From Mogibacterium sp. (GTDB lineage Bacteria; Bacillota; Clostridia; Peptostreptococcales; Anaerovoracaceae), in contig JAFRCS010000003.1 of NCBI GenBank assembly GCA_017404265.1, positions 1 through 39,817 of the forward strand: DNA of 39,817 bases, given 5' to 3'. The notes beneath the pieces are model-generated. The model worked only from the letters and a program-made list of their open reading frames with translations. It was not told where the DNA came from and made no database searches. A program made the translations under genes and the position numbers. This document shows, piece by piece, positions 26,923-35,166 of the stretch (positions within the stretch are counted from its first letter, which is position 1; each line of letters opens with the position of its first letter).

Positions 26923-28836
26923 TTATTTGCCTTTCCTTTTAATTTCTTTTTCGGGTCTCTTCCTGAATATCGCGCCGCCCACTACCGGCATCCTGATCGT
27001 TATCGAATACGGCATGCCGTGTGAAGGTTTCTTCTTTGCGCGTATCTGGCGGGTGTTGACCCTGCCGCTTCCGGCGTACTTCGCGTCGTCGGAATTGATT
27101 ATCTCTTTATAATATCCCGGTTCAGGCACTCCGATATCGAATTCATCGAATGCCTTGACACCCATATTGACGGCACAGATCAGCAGCTCGCCTTCTTCTT
27201 TCTTTGAAGAAGCCTTGCCCCGTCTCAGGTATGTGAGCACATTCTGCTGCCTGTCATCAGGGTCTATCCAGGTGAAGCCGTCCCAGCTGTTGTCTATCGA
27301 CCAAAGCGCCGGATGCTCCGTATATATATGGTTCAGGTCCTTTATGAAGACCTGGAACTTCTCATGGTTCTCATAGCCGAGCAGGAACCATTCCAGTGGT
27401 TCGTACTCGCGCCATTCTATGAACTGCGCTATCTCGTGTCCCATGAAGTTGAGTTTCTTTCCCGGGTGAGTCATCTGGTAGATCGCCAGAAGCCTTGCGC
27501 CGGCAAACTGTCTCCAGATATCTCCCGGCATGCGGCCTATAAGGCTCTTCTTGCCATGCACCACTTCATCGTGCGAGAGCGGCAATATGTAGTTCTCGCT
27601 GTATGCGTACGCCATGGAGAATGTCAGCTTATTATGGTTTTCCTCTCTCCATGGGAAGTCTGTCGACATATAATCGAGCGTATCGTTCATCCAGCCCATG
27701 TTCCACTTGTAGTGGAAGCCCAGACCGCCGTCCTTAGGAGGTTTGGTCACAAGCGGCCATGCCGAACTTTCTTCCGCGATAGTGACCGCCCCCTTAATGT
27801 TGTTCCCTATCATATAGTTGAACTCCTTAAGGAATTCTATCGCGTCCAGATCGCCTTCTCCGCCGTATTTGTTAAAGCGCATCTTCGACTTGTCGCTGAT
27901 GCCGAAGTTCAGATAAAGCATGCTGGATACTCCGTCGACTCTGAGACCGTCGGCGTGATATTCCTCGAGCCAGTACATCGCGTTCGAAAGCAGGAAACTC
28001 CTTACCTGAGGTCTGCTGAAGTCGAACTTGTATGTGCCCCAGTCAGGATGGACGATGCTCTCGTAAAGCTTGTCTCCATTGAAGTCTCTCAGGCCCTGGT
28101 CATCCGGACAGAAATGTCCCGGTACCCAGTCCAGTATCACTCCTATGCCTGCCTTATGGAAAGTCTCGATGAGGTACTTGAGGTCATGCGCCGATCCGTA
28201 TCTGGATGTAGGCGCGAAGAATCCCGTTACCTGGTATCCCCACGAGGCATCCAGAGGATGCTCCATTACAGGCAGAAACTCGACATGCGTATATCCCATG
28301 TCCTTAACATACGGAACAAGTATCTCAGCAAGCTCCCTGTATGTGTAGAAAATGTCTTCGCCTTCAGGTTTCTTCCATGAGCCCAGATGGCACTCGTAGA
28401 TGTTCATAGGGGAAGAAAAGGTGTCTTTCTTTTCCCTGTCTTTCATCCACTTTGAGTCCTTCCACTCATAGAAGAGCTCGGTCACTATCGAGTCCGTTCC
28501 AGGCCTTTTCACGTTCATGAATGCGAACGGATCCGCCTTTGACAGGTGCTTCCCGCCTGCCGTCTCGATCTCATATTTGTAATGGTCGCCTGCTTTTGCG
28601 CCCGGCACGAAGCATGTCCAGACACCAGTGTCTCCGATGTGTTCCATCACGGCGGACGCGTCCCAGCCGTTGAAGTCGCCGGTCACTCTGACCGATCTTA
28701 CGTCAGGCGCCCACAGCGTGAACTGCACTCCTCCGTCTTCGATATGCGCACCGAAGGTACGGTAAGCATGGTAGAGTTTGCCTGTATTATAGAGGAATAA
28801 CAGCTCATCAGTGAGCTTTTCTCTTGTCTTGCTCAT
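26923..28836 (-). CDS. glgB: 1,4-alpha-glucan branching enzyme
   Basis: This enzyme makes the alpha-1,6 branches of glycogen. It is 637 residues. A CBM48 domain (FTLWAPDVRSVRVTGDFNGW) comes first, then the GH13 barrel: DWVPGHF, GLRVDGVSSMLY (nucleophile Asp), TIAEESSAWP (acid/base Glu) and LPLSHDEVVHGK (third Asp). The C-terminal tail is unusually basic. AAGGAAG precedes the start, and the gene is 14 bases downstream of prsW. It opens the glycogen block proper. Confidence 0.96.
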   Translation of the reverse strand: MSKTREKLTDELLFLYNTGKLYHAYRTFGAHIEDGGVQFTLWAPDVRSVRVTGDFNGWDASAVMEHIGDTGVWTCFVPGAKAGDHYKYEIETAGGKHLSKADPFAFMNVKRPGTDSIVTELFYEWKDSKWMKDREKKDTFSSPMNIYECHLGSWKKPEGEDIFYTYRELAEILVPYVKDMGYTHVEFLPVMEHPLDASWGYQVTGFFAPTSRYGSAHDLKYLIETFHKAGIGVILDWVPGHFCPDDQGLRDFNGDKLYESIVHPDWGTYKFDFSRPQVRSFLLSNAMYWLEEYHADGLRVDGVSSMLYLNFGISDKSKMRFNKYGGEGDLDAIEFLKEFNYMIGNNIKGAVTIAEESSAWPLVTKPPKDGGLGFHYKWNMGWMNDTLDYMSTDFPWREENHNKLTFSMAYAYSENYILPLSHDEVVHGKKSLIGRMPGDIWRQFAGARLLAIYQMTHPGKKLNFMGHEIAQFIEWREYEPLEWFLLGYENHEKFQVFIKDLNHIYTEHPALWSIDNSWDGFTWIDPDDRQQNVLTYLRRGKASSKKEEGELLICAVNMGVKAFDEFDIGVPEPGYYKEIINSDDAKYAGSGRVNTRQIRAKKKPSHGMPYSITIRMPVVGGAIFRKRPEKEIKRKGK

Positions 28837-28850
28837 AACCGCTTCCTTTT

Positions 28851-29588
28851 TTAAATCTCAACGTTGTAATCGATAGGTCTCGCTTCCGGATAGAATCCCG
28901 CTCTATAGTCAGAAGCCGACAGCTTCTTGATCATCGTGATGGCCGCAGCATACAGGATCACTACGAAAACAAGAAGCGGACCGGTCCCGTTCTGTCCGAG
29001 GAACGCGAATGTATCATACGTCCCGTGTATGAGCATCGGCACCAGAAGAGCGAGTATCGTGTACATCACTGACGCTCCGCCGTTGCCCAGGATGCTGGCT
29101 TTCTTGGAGTATGAGTAGATTGCTCCCATAAACGCTCCGCAGAACGCATGCAGCGGAATGGCCGTGAATGCTCTGACAATGGCCGTCTGCATGCCGTACA
29201 TGGCGACATACATGATGTTTTCATAGATCGCGAATCCGACAGCTGCTGTAAGGCCGTAAATCACGCCGTCAAAGCGGTAGTTGAACGCCCTGTTGTTCCA
29301 GGATGCAATTCTCATGGCCAGAAACTTCACTGTCTCTTCTACCAGCGCCGCCATGAGGAACGAGGTCTGCACGGCGTACTGGACCGAGCCCTTAGGATAA
29401 GCGGGCAGGAACTGGCTCTCGAGCTGTTCGAGATAGCCAGCGGCTATGCATGAGAAGATGCCGAACAGCACCAGCTTCATAAGCAGCGCAGGCGGTTCTT
29501 TCTCTACTCTGTCCTTTTTATATACATAAGCTATCAGGAGCAAGCCCGGTATTATTGCCAGAGCCATCAAATCGGAACTCATATACAT
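28851..29588 (-). CDS. prsW: PrsW-family intramembrane metalloprotease
   Basis: This is a polytopic membrane protease-family protein of 245 residues with about seven hydrophobic segments. The conserved residues are present: EE at 84-85 in ALVEETVKF, E123 in GFAIYEN, H147 in LHAFCGAFMG and H188 in IHGTYD. In Bacillus subtilis PrsW starts the cleavage of the anti-sigma factor RsiW; no sigma or anti-sigma gene is near here, so the substrate is unknown. A GGGGGA site precedes the ATG at 29588; an ATG six bases later is also possible. It lies between fbp and glgB, in the same direction. Confidence 0.88.
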   Translation of the reverse strand: MYMSSDLMALAIIPGLLLIAYVYKKDRVEKEPPALLMKLVLFGIFSCIAAGYLEQLESQFLPAYPKGSVQYAVQTSFLMAALVEETVKFLAMRIASWNNRAFNYRFDGVIYGLTAAVGFAIYENIMYVAMYGMQTAIVRAFTAIPLHAFCGAFMGAIYSYSKKASILGNGGASVMYTILALLVPMLIHGTYDTFAFLGQNGTGPLLVFVVILYAAAITMIKKLSASDYRAGFYPEARPIDYNVEI

Positions 29589-29599
29589 TTCAGTCCCCC

Positions 29600-29695
29600 T
29601 TAAAATTTATCTCTGTTGTTCTTATAAAGCACAAGTATGTACCAGATGCTGAACGCAAACAGTACTCCTCCCAGTACTCTTGTCAATATCTCCAT
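29600..29695 (-). CDS. Tiny single-span membrane protein (31 residues)
   Basis: The protein starts MEILTRVLGGVLFAFSIWY and ends with a basic tail, YKNNRDKF. It has one hydrophobic span (about residues 4-23) with the positive tail on the cytoplasmic side. The start is preceded by GGCGGAGGACC, a good though close ribosome site, and the gene fits exactly between fbp (19 bases) and prsW (11 bases). A longer in-frame reading upstream runs into fbp and is not membrane-like. It may be a small regulator of a neighbouring membrane protein such as PrsW; that is a guess from position. Confidence 0.55.
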   Translation of the reverse strand: MEILTRVLGGVLFAFSIWYILVLYKNNRDKF

Positions 29696-29714
29696 GGTCC
29701 TCCGCCTTTCTGTG

Positions 29715-31664
29715 TCAGTAGATCTCTCTGATGCCGCCGCCCACGAACTGGTCGTACAGAGCCTCGAGGTTCGCGATCTTCTCACGTATCTCAGCACCGA
29801 TATCCGTATCCCTGATCCTGAGTCTGACAGGCGCGGTATGTACAAGGTGCATCACAGGTCTGTGGAAGGTCTGTGTACCGTCCTCGCGCAGAGGCTCGTA
29901 AGCCTGATGCTCAGCCAGATACATGTGCTTCGAAGTCATGATTGCCGTGTAGCCGGCAATTCCGGTTGTTTTGTGATATGCCTTCGATATGCCTCCGTCT
30001 ATGATGAAAATCTTGCCGTTAGCCTTTATAGGCGTTTCTCCCTTTACAAGTTTGACCGGAACATGTCCGTTAAGGATGCGTCCGTTCACAGGATCGAGCC
30101 CGAAATCCTTAAGGATCTTGACGGCTGTCTCTTCCTTATCGATCAGTTTGTAATAAGGCACCTTGTTCTCTTTATGAGTTGCCTTGTCTTCGATGAAGTA
30201 TCTCTCGAAAGTCGTCATCTTGTCCTTGCCGAACAGCGGCGAATCCTCGGAAAGCCACAGATACCACATGATAGCCGCGGCCTCGGCTGACGTCCTGCCT
30301 TCAGGCTGCTTGCCGCGGGCGTCTCTGATCATCTGATCGAGCTTGCGCATGTACGCCGCGCCTTTATACTTCTTTCCTTCGATCTCGACATTCTTGAAAT
30401 TGCCTCTTTCGTTGAAGATCATGCAGCCGTGATACAGCAGGTTGTTGTTCATGATCTTGAAGAGCGAGCCGCGTGTGAACATGTAATTGATATGTTTCTG
30501 CAGCTTATCCGAGTTGATGATCGATGACTCGAGGGCTATCATGACCTCTTCTTCCTCTTCGGTCAGTCTGTACGGATCCTTAGGATCGACAGTCGGAAGG
30601 TTCATGTCCCTCATCGGGTACTCGACGCCGTCCACCCTGACCGTTCCCTTCTCGAAATCGACGGTCTCGAGGAGGTTCCTGTGTTCCAGATGGTATTCAG
30701 GGTGTTTCCTTATCTCCTGTCCCTCGATCTTGAACTGGATGATCGAGATCATCTTGTGCATCTTCGCAGCCAGTTCAGGCGGGATAGGGTCATATTTATT
30801 TGTTTCAAGAACGTTAGGCTTGAAGTATTCGCAAGGATCGTCTTTGTAGATCTGCGCTGCCAGCGATGCCAGCGGACGCAGGTTGAATCCATAGCCTACC
30901 TCAAGCATATCGAAGTTGTTGTAGCGGACGTTGATACGGATCATGGTGGCGATGCACGCTCTGTTTCCGCATGCCGCGCCCATCCACAGGATGTCGTGGT
31001 TGCCCCACTGGATGTCTATGCCCCTGTTTGCCATGAGATAATCCATGACCACATGTGACTTTGGGCCTCTGTCGAATATGTCTCCGATGATATGGAGCCT
31101 GTCGACGACCATGTTTGCTATGGTCTCTGTGAGGTCGATGATGAACTCTCTGGCCGCGTCGTACTCGATGATGGTGTCTATGATCTCATCATAGTATTTG
31201 TGTCTGTCCGGAACGTCATCCATGAAAAGGAGTTCATCCATGATGTACGATGACAGTTCAGGCAGACGTCTCTTCACCTTCGATCTTGTGTATTTGTTGG
31301 ATACTACGCGGCAGATCGCGATGAGCCTTCTGATCGCTACCTTGCTCCAGGCATCAAAGTCGCTCTCGCTCTTCTCCCTTCTGGCCATCTCGGCTTCCGG
31401 ATTGTAGATGAGCGACGCGAGGTCATCGCACTCGCTCTCGGTCAGGATGTTTCCGAATACTTCGTCTATCCTCATGCGGATCATTCCGGATCCGCTCCTG
31501 ACGAAGTAGTGGAAAGCGTCGTATTCGCCATGGATGTCGCTCAGGAAGAACTCCGTAGCCTTAGGGAGCGCCAGTATGGCCCTAAGATTGATGATCTCTG
31601 TCCTTACCCTTCTGCGGTTCGGATACTTTTCCGCCAGCAGCTTAAGATAGTTGATGTCAGGCAT
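29715..31664 (-). CDS. fbp: Fructose-1,6-bisphosphatase, class III
   Basis: This is the gluconeogenic phosphatase of the type found in Bacillota, 649 residues (the family is about 640-670). It is a metallophosphatase: the metal ligands lie in FFLSDIHGEYDAF (D43, H45), GDIFDRGP and WGNHDILW. It yields fructose 6-phosphate, which feeds both glycogen and amino-sugar synthesis, a sensible link between murA upstream and the glycogen genes downstream. CGGAGG precedes the start and the gap from murA is 19 bases. Confidence 0.95.
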   Translation of the reverse strand: MPDINYLKLLAEKYPNRRRVRTEIINLRAILALPKATEFFLSDIHGEYDAFHYFVRSGSGMIRMRIDEVFGNILTESECDDLASLIYNPEAEMARREKSESDFDAWSKVAIRRLIAICRVVSNKYTRSKVKRRLPELSSYIMDELLFMDDVPDRHKYYDEIIDTIIEYDAAREFIIDLTETIANMVVDRLHIIGDIFDRGPKSHVVMDYLMANRGIDIQWGNHDILWMGAACGNRACIATMIRINVRYNNFDMLEVGYGFNLRPLASLAAQIYKDDPCEYFKPNVLETNKYDPIPPELAAKMHKMISIIQFKIEGQEIRKHPEYHLEHRNLLETVDFEKGTVRVDGVEYPMRDMNLPTVDPKDPYRLTEEEEEVMIALESSIINSDKLQKHINYMFTRGSLFKIMNNNLLYHGCMIFNERGNFKNVEIEGKKYKGAAYMRKLDQMIRDARGKQPEGRTSAEAAAIMWYLWLSEDSPLFGKDKMTTFERYFIEDKATHKENKVPYYKLIDKEETAVKILKDFGLDPVNGRILNGHVPVKLVKGETPIKANGKIFIIDGGISKAYHKTTGIAGYTAIMTSKHMYLAEHQAYEPLREDGTQTFHRPVMHLVHTAPVRLRIRDTDIGAEIREKIANLEALYDQFVGGGIREIY

Positions 31665-31683
31665 ATCGTCCTCCGTTCACTGA

Positions 31684-32955
31684 TCAGTCATCGATCTTCA
31701 TGATATCGGCTCCGAGCGACTTGAACTTTCCTACAAGATTCTCGTAGCCTCTTTCTATGTGGTATATCTCGCTTATCTCAGTAGTACCCTTGGCGGCAAG
31801 ACCTGCAAGCACCATGGCAGCGCCGGCTCTGAGGTCGGTCGCTCTTACCTTGGCTCCCTTGAGAGTCTTTCCTCCCGGCACTAAGGCTTCTCTGTTTTCT
31901 ATCAAAATGTCCGCGCCCATTCTGTTGAGCTCAACGACATGCATGAACCTGTTCTCGAACACCGTCTCCCTTACGACGCTGCTTCCGTTGACAGTCGACA
32001 GGAACGCCATGAAAGGCGACTGTATGTCGGTAGGGAAGCCCGGGTAAGGCAGTGTCTTGATATCGGTCGAGTTCAGTTCTCTGTCTCTTGCGTCAACGTA
32101 GATGCCGTCTGCTGTGACTTCGACATCCACATTGCACTCCTTGAGCTTGGCCATGATAGGTCTGACATGACCGGGCAGCGCGTTTCTGATGAGGATGTCT
32201 CCGTGGGTGATCGCGGCGGCCAGCATGAATGTGCCGGTCTCTATCCTGTCAGGGATCGCCTCATGTATGCAGCCCGAAAGTTTATCAACGCCCTCTATCC
32301 TGATCATGTCGGTGCCGGCGTATTTGATCCTCGCTCCCATCTTATTGAGCTGGTTCGCGAGATCGATTATCTCCGGCTCCTTGGCGGCATTCTCGATGAT
32401 GGTCGTTCCCTTTGCCAGTGTCGCGGCCATGAGAATGTTCTCAGTTGCGCCTACACTCGGGAAGTCCAGGTAGATGACGTCGCCCGTAAGGCCCTCAGGC
32501 CCCGCGGTGACTGTGACCATCTCATTCACTTCATCCTCTACGACTTCCGCGCCCAGCGCCCTGAAGCCCTTCAGATGAAGGTCTATCGGTCTTTTTCCTA
32601 TTGTGCATCCGCCCGGCATAGGCATTATGATCTTACCGTGCCTCGCGAGCATCGGTCCCATAGTAAAAAGAGACGCTCTCATTTCCTGCACCATGTCTCT
32701 GTCACCTTCGCAAGAAACGATTTCAGGCGTGGAGATCCTGATGACGCCTTCATCTGCGTCATCTATCTTCGCGCCGTACTTGAGGAGCATCTTCTTCATA
32801 ACGCTGACATCTGCGAGATCGGGAACATCCTCGATCACGCAGGTGTCTGTTGTCAGTAATGTCGCGGCAAGGAGAGGCAGCACCGAATTCTTGGCGCCGC
32901 TTATCCATACCTCTCCGTGGAGAGGGCCGCTGTTATTTACAAGGATCTTCGCCAT
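31684..32955 (-). CDS. murA: UDP-N-acetylglucosamine 1-carboxyvinyltransferase
   Basis: This is the first committed enzyme of peptidoglycan synthesis; it adds enolpyruvate to UDP-GlcNAc in the cytoplasm. It is 423 residues. The N-terminal GAKNSVLPLLAATLLT and the fosfomycin-site loop PMPGGCTIGKRPIDLH with the catalytic Cys are intact. TAGGAGG precedes the start. Many Bacillota have two MurA paralogues, and which one this is cannot be told here. It is unusual to find it upstream of fbp and glycogen genes. Confidence 0.96.
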   Translation of the reverse strand: MAKILVNNSGPLHGEVWISGAKNSVLPLLAATLLTTDTCVIEDVPDLADVSVMKKMLLKYGAKIDDADEGVIRISTPEIVSCEGDRDMVQEMRASLFTMGPMLARHGKIIMPMPGGCTIGKRPIDLHLKGFRALGAEVVEDEVNEMVTVTAGPEGLTGDVIYLDFPSVGATENILMAATLAKGTTIIENAAKEPEIIDLANQLNKMGARIKYAGTDMIRIEGVDKLSGCIHEAIPDRIETGTFMLAAAITHGDILIRNALPGHVRPIMAKLKECNVDVEVTADGIYVDARDRELNSTDIKTLPYPGFPTDIQSPFMAFLSTVNGSSVVRETVFENRFMHVVELNRMGADILIENREALVPGGKTLKGAKVRATDLRAGAAMVLAGLAAKGTTEISEIYHIERGYENLVGKFKSLGADIMKIDD

Positions 32956-32979
32956 TAACGGCCTCCTAAGTTTTAGTTT

Positions 32980-33981
32980 TTATGCAGCTTTTTTTGCTGC
33001 GGCCTTTGCCGCTTTCTTTTCTGCTGCTTTAGCCTTTTTAGCCATCAGTCTGGCGGCCTTCGCGGCTGCCTTTCTGGCTGCTTTCGCTGCTTTCTTTTTT
33101 GCCTTTTTAGCTGCCTTCTTCGCAGCTCTGTTGGCCTTTCTCGCAGCACTGGCAGTGGCCTTTTCTGCCTTTACTCTGGCTCTCTTTGCCGCCTTTACAT
33201 CAGCGATCTCAACCTTCTTCGCGAGGGCTGCTTTCTTGAGAGCTTCTTTTTTGAATGCCTTCTCCGCCTTTTCAGCCAGTTTTTTGGCCTCCTGTTCTTT
33301 CTTCAGGATAGCGGCGGCTGCGGCTGCAGCTTTCTTCTCGGCAGCCTTTTTGGCTTCTTTCTCTTTCTTCACAAGAACCGCAGCTGCCGCGGCAGCTACC
33401 TTTGCGGCTTTAGCGGCTTTTTTCTTCTCGACCTTGGCAGCTTTTTTTGCCTTCTTGTCTTCAGCCTTCTTCAAAGCCTTGGCGGCTGCAGCTGCCTTAG
33501 CGGCTTCTGCCGCGTCTTTCTTTGCGTACTTCTTTGCCGCCTTGTCTGCTTTTCTGCGGACTTTTTTCTCTTTCTTTGACTGCTTGTTGAGCTGCTTTAT
33601 GGTCTTCTTGGAAAGCTTGATTTCCTTCTTTGCCCTTCTGCGCTCTCTTCCTGCAGACACGGCTGAGAATACGCTGCTGCCGGTAAGTATTCTGAGCAGC
33701 GTCTTCAGGATCCCGAATGCGGCAAGCCCGACTCCCACAGCGGATACCGCCTTGACGGCGCCGGATGTATCGGCTACTACAGAATTGACAGCTCCCATGG
33801 CATTATCGCTGAGCCTGTCGAATCTGCCCTTTACGTCGTCGACTGCGTCATTGCCCTTGCCTACAAGGACCTTTGTCTTCTTGAGCAGTTCTATTGCATG
33901 GACCGCCATGATAGCCAGCACAACTACGAACGCTACCAGCACGGCTACAAGGCAGAATGCGATTATCTGATTGATAGTCAT
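32980..33981 (-). CDS. Membrane-anchored protein with long Lys/Ala-rich, histone H1-like tail
   Basis: This 333-residue protein has one membrane segment at about 5-28 (IIAFCLVAVLVAFVVVLAIM). A short region of about 80 residues follows that looks like DUF948-type proteins (ELLKKTKVLVGKGNDAVDDV), with a second hydrophobic patch near 77-107. From about residue 112 to the end nearly every residue is Lys, Ala, Arg or Glu, in runs such as KKAAKAAKVAAAAAAVLV. The positive side of the span suggests a cytoplasmic tail. Such tails resemble histone H1-like bacterial proteins and could bind DNA, RNA or acidic surfaces; that is inference. AAGGAG precedes the start; it lies between a related small protein and murA. 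Confidence 0.85.
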   Translation of the reverse strand: MTINQIIAFCLVAVLVAFVVVLAIMAVHAIELLKKTKVLVGKGNDAVDDVKGRFDRLSDNAMGAVNSVVADTSGAVKAVSAVGVGLAAFGILKTLLRILTGSSVFSAVSAGRERRRAKKEIKLSKKTIKQLNKQSKKEKKVRRKADKAAKKYAKKDAAEAAKAAAAAKALKKAEDKKAKKAAKVEKKKAAKAAKVAAAAAAVLVKKEKEAKKAAEKKAAAAAAAILKKEQEAKKLAEKAEKAFKKEALKKAALAKKVEIADVKAAKRARVKAEKATASAARKANRAAKKAAKKAKKKAAKAARKAAAKAARLMAKKAKAAEKKAAKAAAKKAA

Positions 33982-33999
33982 TTTGTTTCTCCTTATTCC

Positions 34000-34275
34000 C
34001 TACTTGATGACCTTGTCGAGTATCTTGCCGGCAGTCTGCGCTCCCATTGAAGCGATACCCGTGACCTTCGAAGCTCCTTCCTTGACCTTCTCGGATGCAT
34101 TGTGTACCTTCTCCGCTGCGCCTGCTGCTGCGTTGGTGCCGCCGTCGATGATGGCATTGGTCTTCTTGATGGTGTCTGTGACGTTTGCGACCAGTACGAT
34201 CAGAAATACGACCAGTACGATCAAAGCGATCAGAAGCACTCCGATCAATACGCCCTTGATGCTTACTGTTATCAT
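34000..34275 (-). CDS. Small membrane-anchored DUF948-like protein
   Basis: This 91-residue protein has one membrane span at about 5-29 (VLIGVLLIALIVLVVFLIVL), then a helical amphipathic region (NVTDTIKKTNAIIDGGTNAA). It resembles the N-terminal part of the next gene's product, suggesting related proteins. ATG at 34275 was chosen because AAAGGAG lies before it; an upstream in-frame codon at 34296 has no site. It is the first gene after a strong promoter. DUF948 proteins are poorly understood; the Bacillus member YtxG is a stress protein. Confidence 0.8.
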   Translation of the reverse strand: MITVSIKGVLIGVLLIALIVLVVFLIVLVANVTDTIKKTNAIIDGGTNAAAGAAEKVHNASEKVKEGASKVTGIASMGAQTAGKILDKVIK

Positions 34276-34339
34276 TTGATTTCTCCTTTGCTTCACAGCT
34301 TTGCGGACAGTCCGTTAAAAGCCCGCAATTATTGATAAT

Positions 34340-34368
34340 ATTATATAATCTGAGGCCCTTCTATTCAA
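34340..34368 (-). promoter_or_regulatory. Strong promoter of the murA-fbp-glycogen run
   Basis: On the minus strand TTGAAT (34368-34363) and a perfect TATAAT (34345-34340) are separated by 17 bases. It lies about 65 bases upstream of the first gene and directly after the terminator of the preceding operon. It is the best promoter in the window. Confidence 0.8.
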
Positions 34369-34402
34369 GCAAAGCAAGGCCATTAACTGAATAATAAACA
34401 AG

Positions 34403-34426
34403 AAAAAAGAGGCTTTTCAGGCCTCT
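34403..34426 (-). terminator. Intrinsic terminator of the tmk-holB-ricT operon, overlapping the last stop codon
   Basis: On the minus strand AGAGGC and GCCTCT form a six-base stem with a seven-base loop, followed by TTTTTT (34408-34403, the first T being the last stem base). The stop codon of the methyltransferase gene (34417-34419) lies in the loop, so the terminator is part of the coding end. Confidence 0.85.
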
Positions 34427-35166
34427 CTCCCGTAGTATCTGAGTATCTCAGCCGTATAGCCGCCGTCAGCTGTATGGACCGCTATCTCAGGCAGCATGCG
34501 AAGCTCCGGGCTGGCTCCTTTTATACCGTGTATCAAGACCATGTTAGCAGCCTTCCCGGCATGAGGTACTACCGGCTGCATCTCTTTCGGCTCTATGCCG
34601 GCTGCTCTCATTTCACTGATGATGTCCGCCAGTCTGTCAGGTCTGTGGACCATGTACAGACTGCCGCCCTCCTTCAGCATCGCCGCAGACACTCTGGCAA
34701 AATCCGTGATGTCTGCCGTGGTCTCATGTCTGGCAATGTAACGCTCATCAGGATCAGCCGCGCCGGGCTCATCCGGAGTTCTCCTGAAGTACGGAGGGTT
34801 TGTGAGCACAGCATCGAACTCAGCTGCCGCGTCTATGTCATTGATGTCGCAGCAGATGAAGTCTATGTCATCCGTCAGGCCGTTCATTTCGCAGGCTCTC
34901 TGTGCCCTTTCTACCGCTGCCGGGCTGATGTCGTAACCCGTCAGCCTTGCACCGCCCAGCTTGTGATGAATGATAAAGGCTATCACACCGCTCCCTGTGC
35001 CCAGATCCGCTATGCGAAGTTGCTTTGCCGCATTTTTCTGAAGGCCTTTCGCGCCTGTCTCGCCCGCAGCGAAAGCCGCCAGCAGCACGGCATCCACTCC
35101 GTAGCCCAATCCCCTGGTCTGTATCACTCTGATGCCGCCAAAACCGGTATCATCTACACGCTCCAC
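34417..35166 (-). CDS. Methyltransferase of the TrmN6/YabB family
   Basis: This class I S-adenosylmethionine methyltransferase (249 residues) has the SAM loop ADLGTGSGVIAF and the adenine N6-methylation motif NPPY. E. coli TrmN6 methylates adenosine 37 of tRNA-Val; Bacillus has yabB in the same place next to yaaT (ricT). I chose GTG at 35166, five bases after AAGGAG; a TTG three bases upstream is too close to the site. The gene overlaps ricT by 13 bases. It ends inside the terminator. Confidence 0.88.
   Translation of the reverse strand: MERVDDTGFGGIRVIQTRGLGYGVDAVLLAAFAAGETGAKGLQKNAAKQLRIADLGTGSGVIAFIIHHKLGGARLTGYDISPAAVERAQRACEMNGLTDDIDFICCDINDIDAAAEFDAVLTNPPYFRRTPDEPGAADPDERYIARHETTADITDFARVSAAMLKEGGSLYMVHRPDRLADIISEMRAAGIEPKEMQPVVPHAGKAANMVLIHGIKGASPELRMLPEIAVHTADGGYTAEILRYYGREA

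Noticed and set aside
27313..28380. A 355-codon plus-strand open frame opposite glgB
   Set aside because: It is antisense to an intact branching enzyme and shows no domain or ribosome site.
32603..33970. A 455-codon plus-strand open frame opposite murA and the Lys/Ala-rich gene
   Set aside because: It is longer than the gene it opposes, but its product is Phe/Ala/Leu runs that mirror Lys and Ala codons on the other strand, it crosses into murA, and it has no ribosome site. The minus-strand gene has a good site, a membrane anchor and operon spacing.
34188..34223. A 15-base direct repeat (CGACCAGTACGATCA twice, 21 bases apart) that might be a CRISPR-like or regulatory repeat
   Set aside because: It lies in the membrane-span codons of the small DUF948-like gene and encodes the repeated residues LIVLV; the 21-base period is seven codons and there are only two copies.
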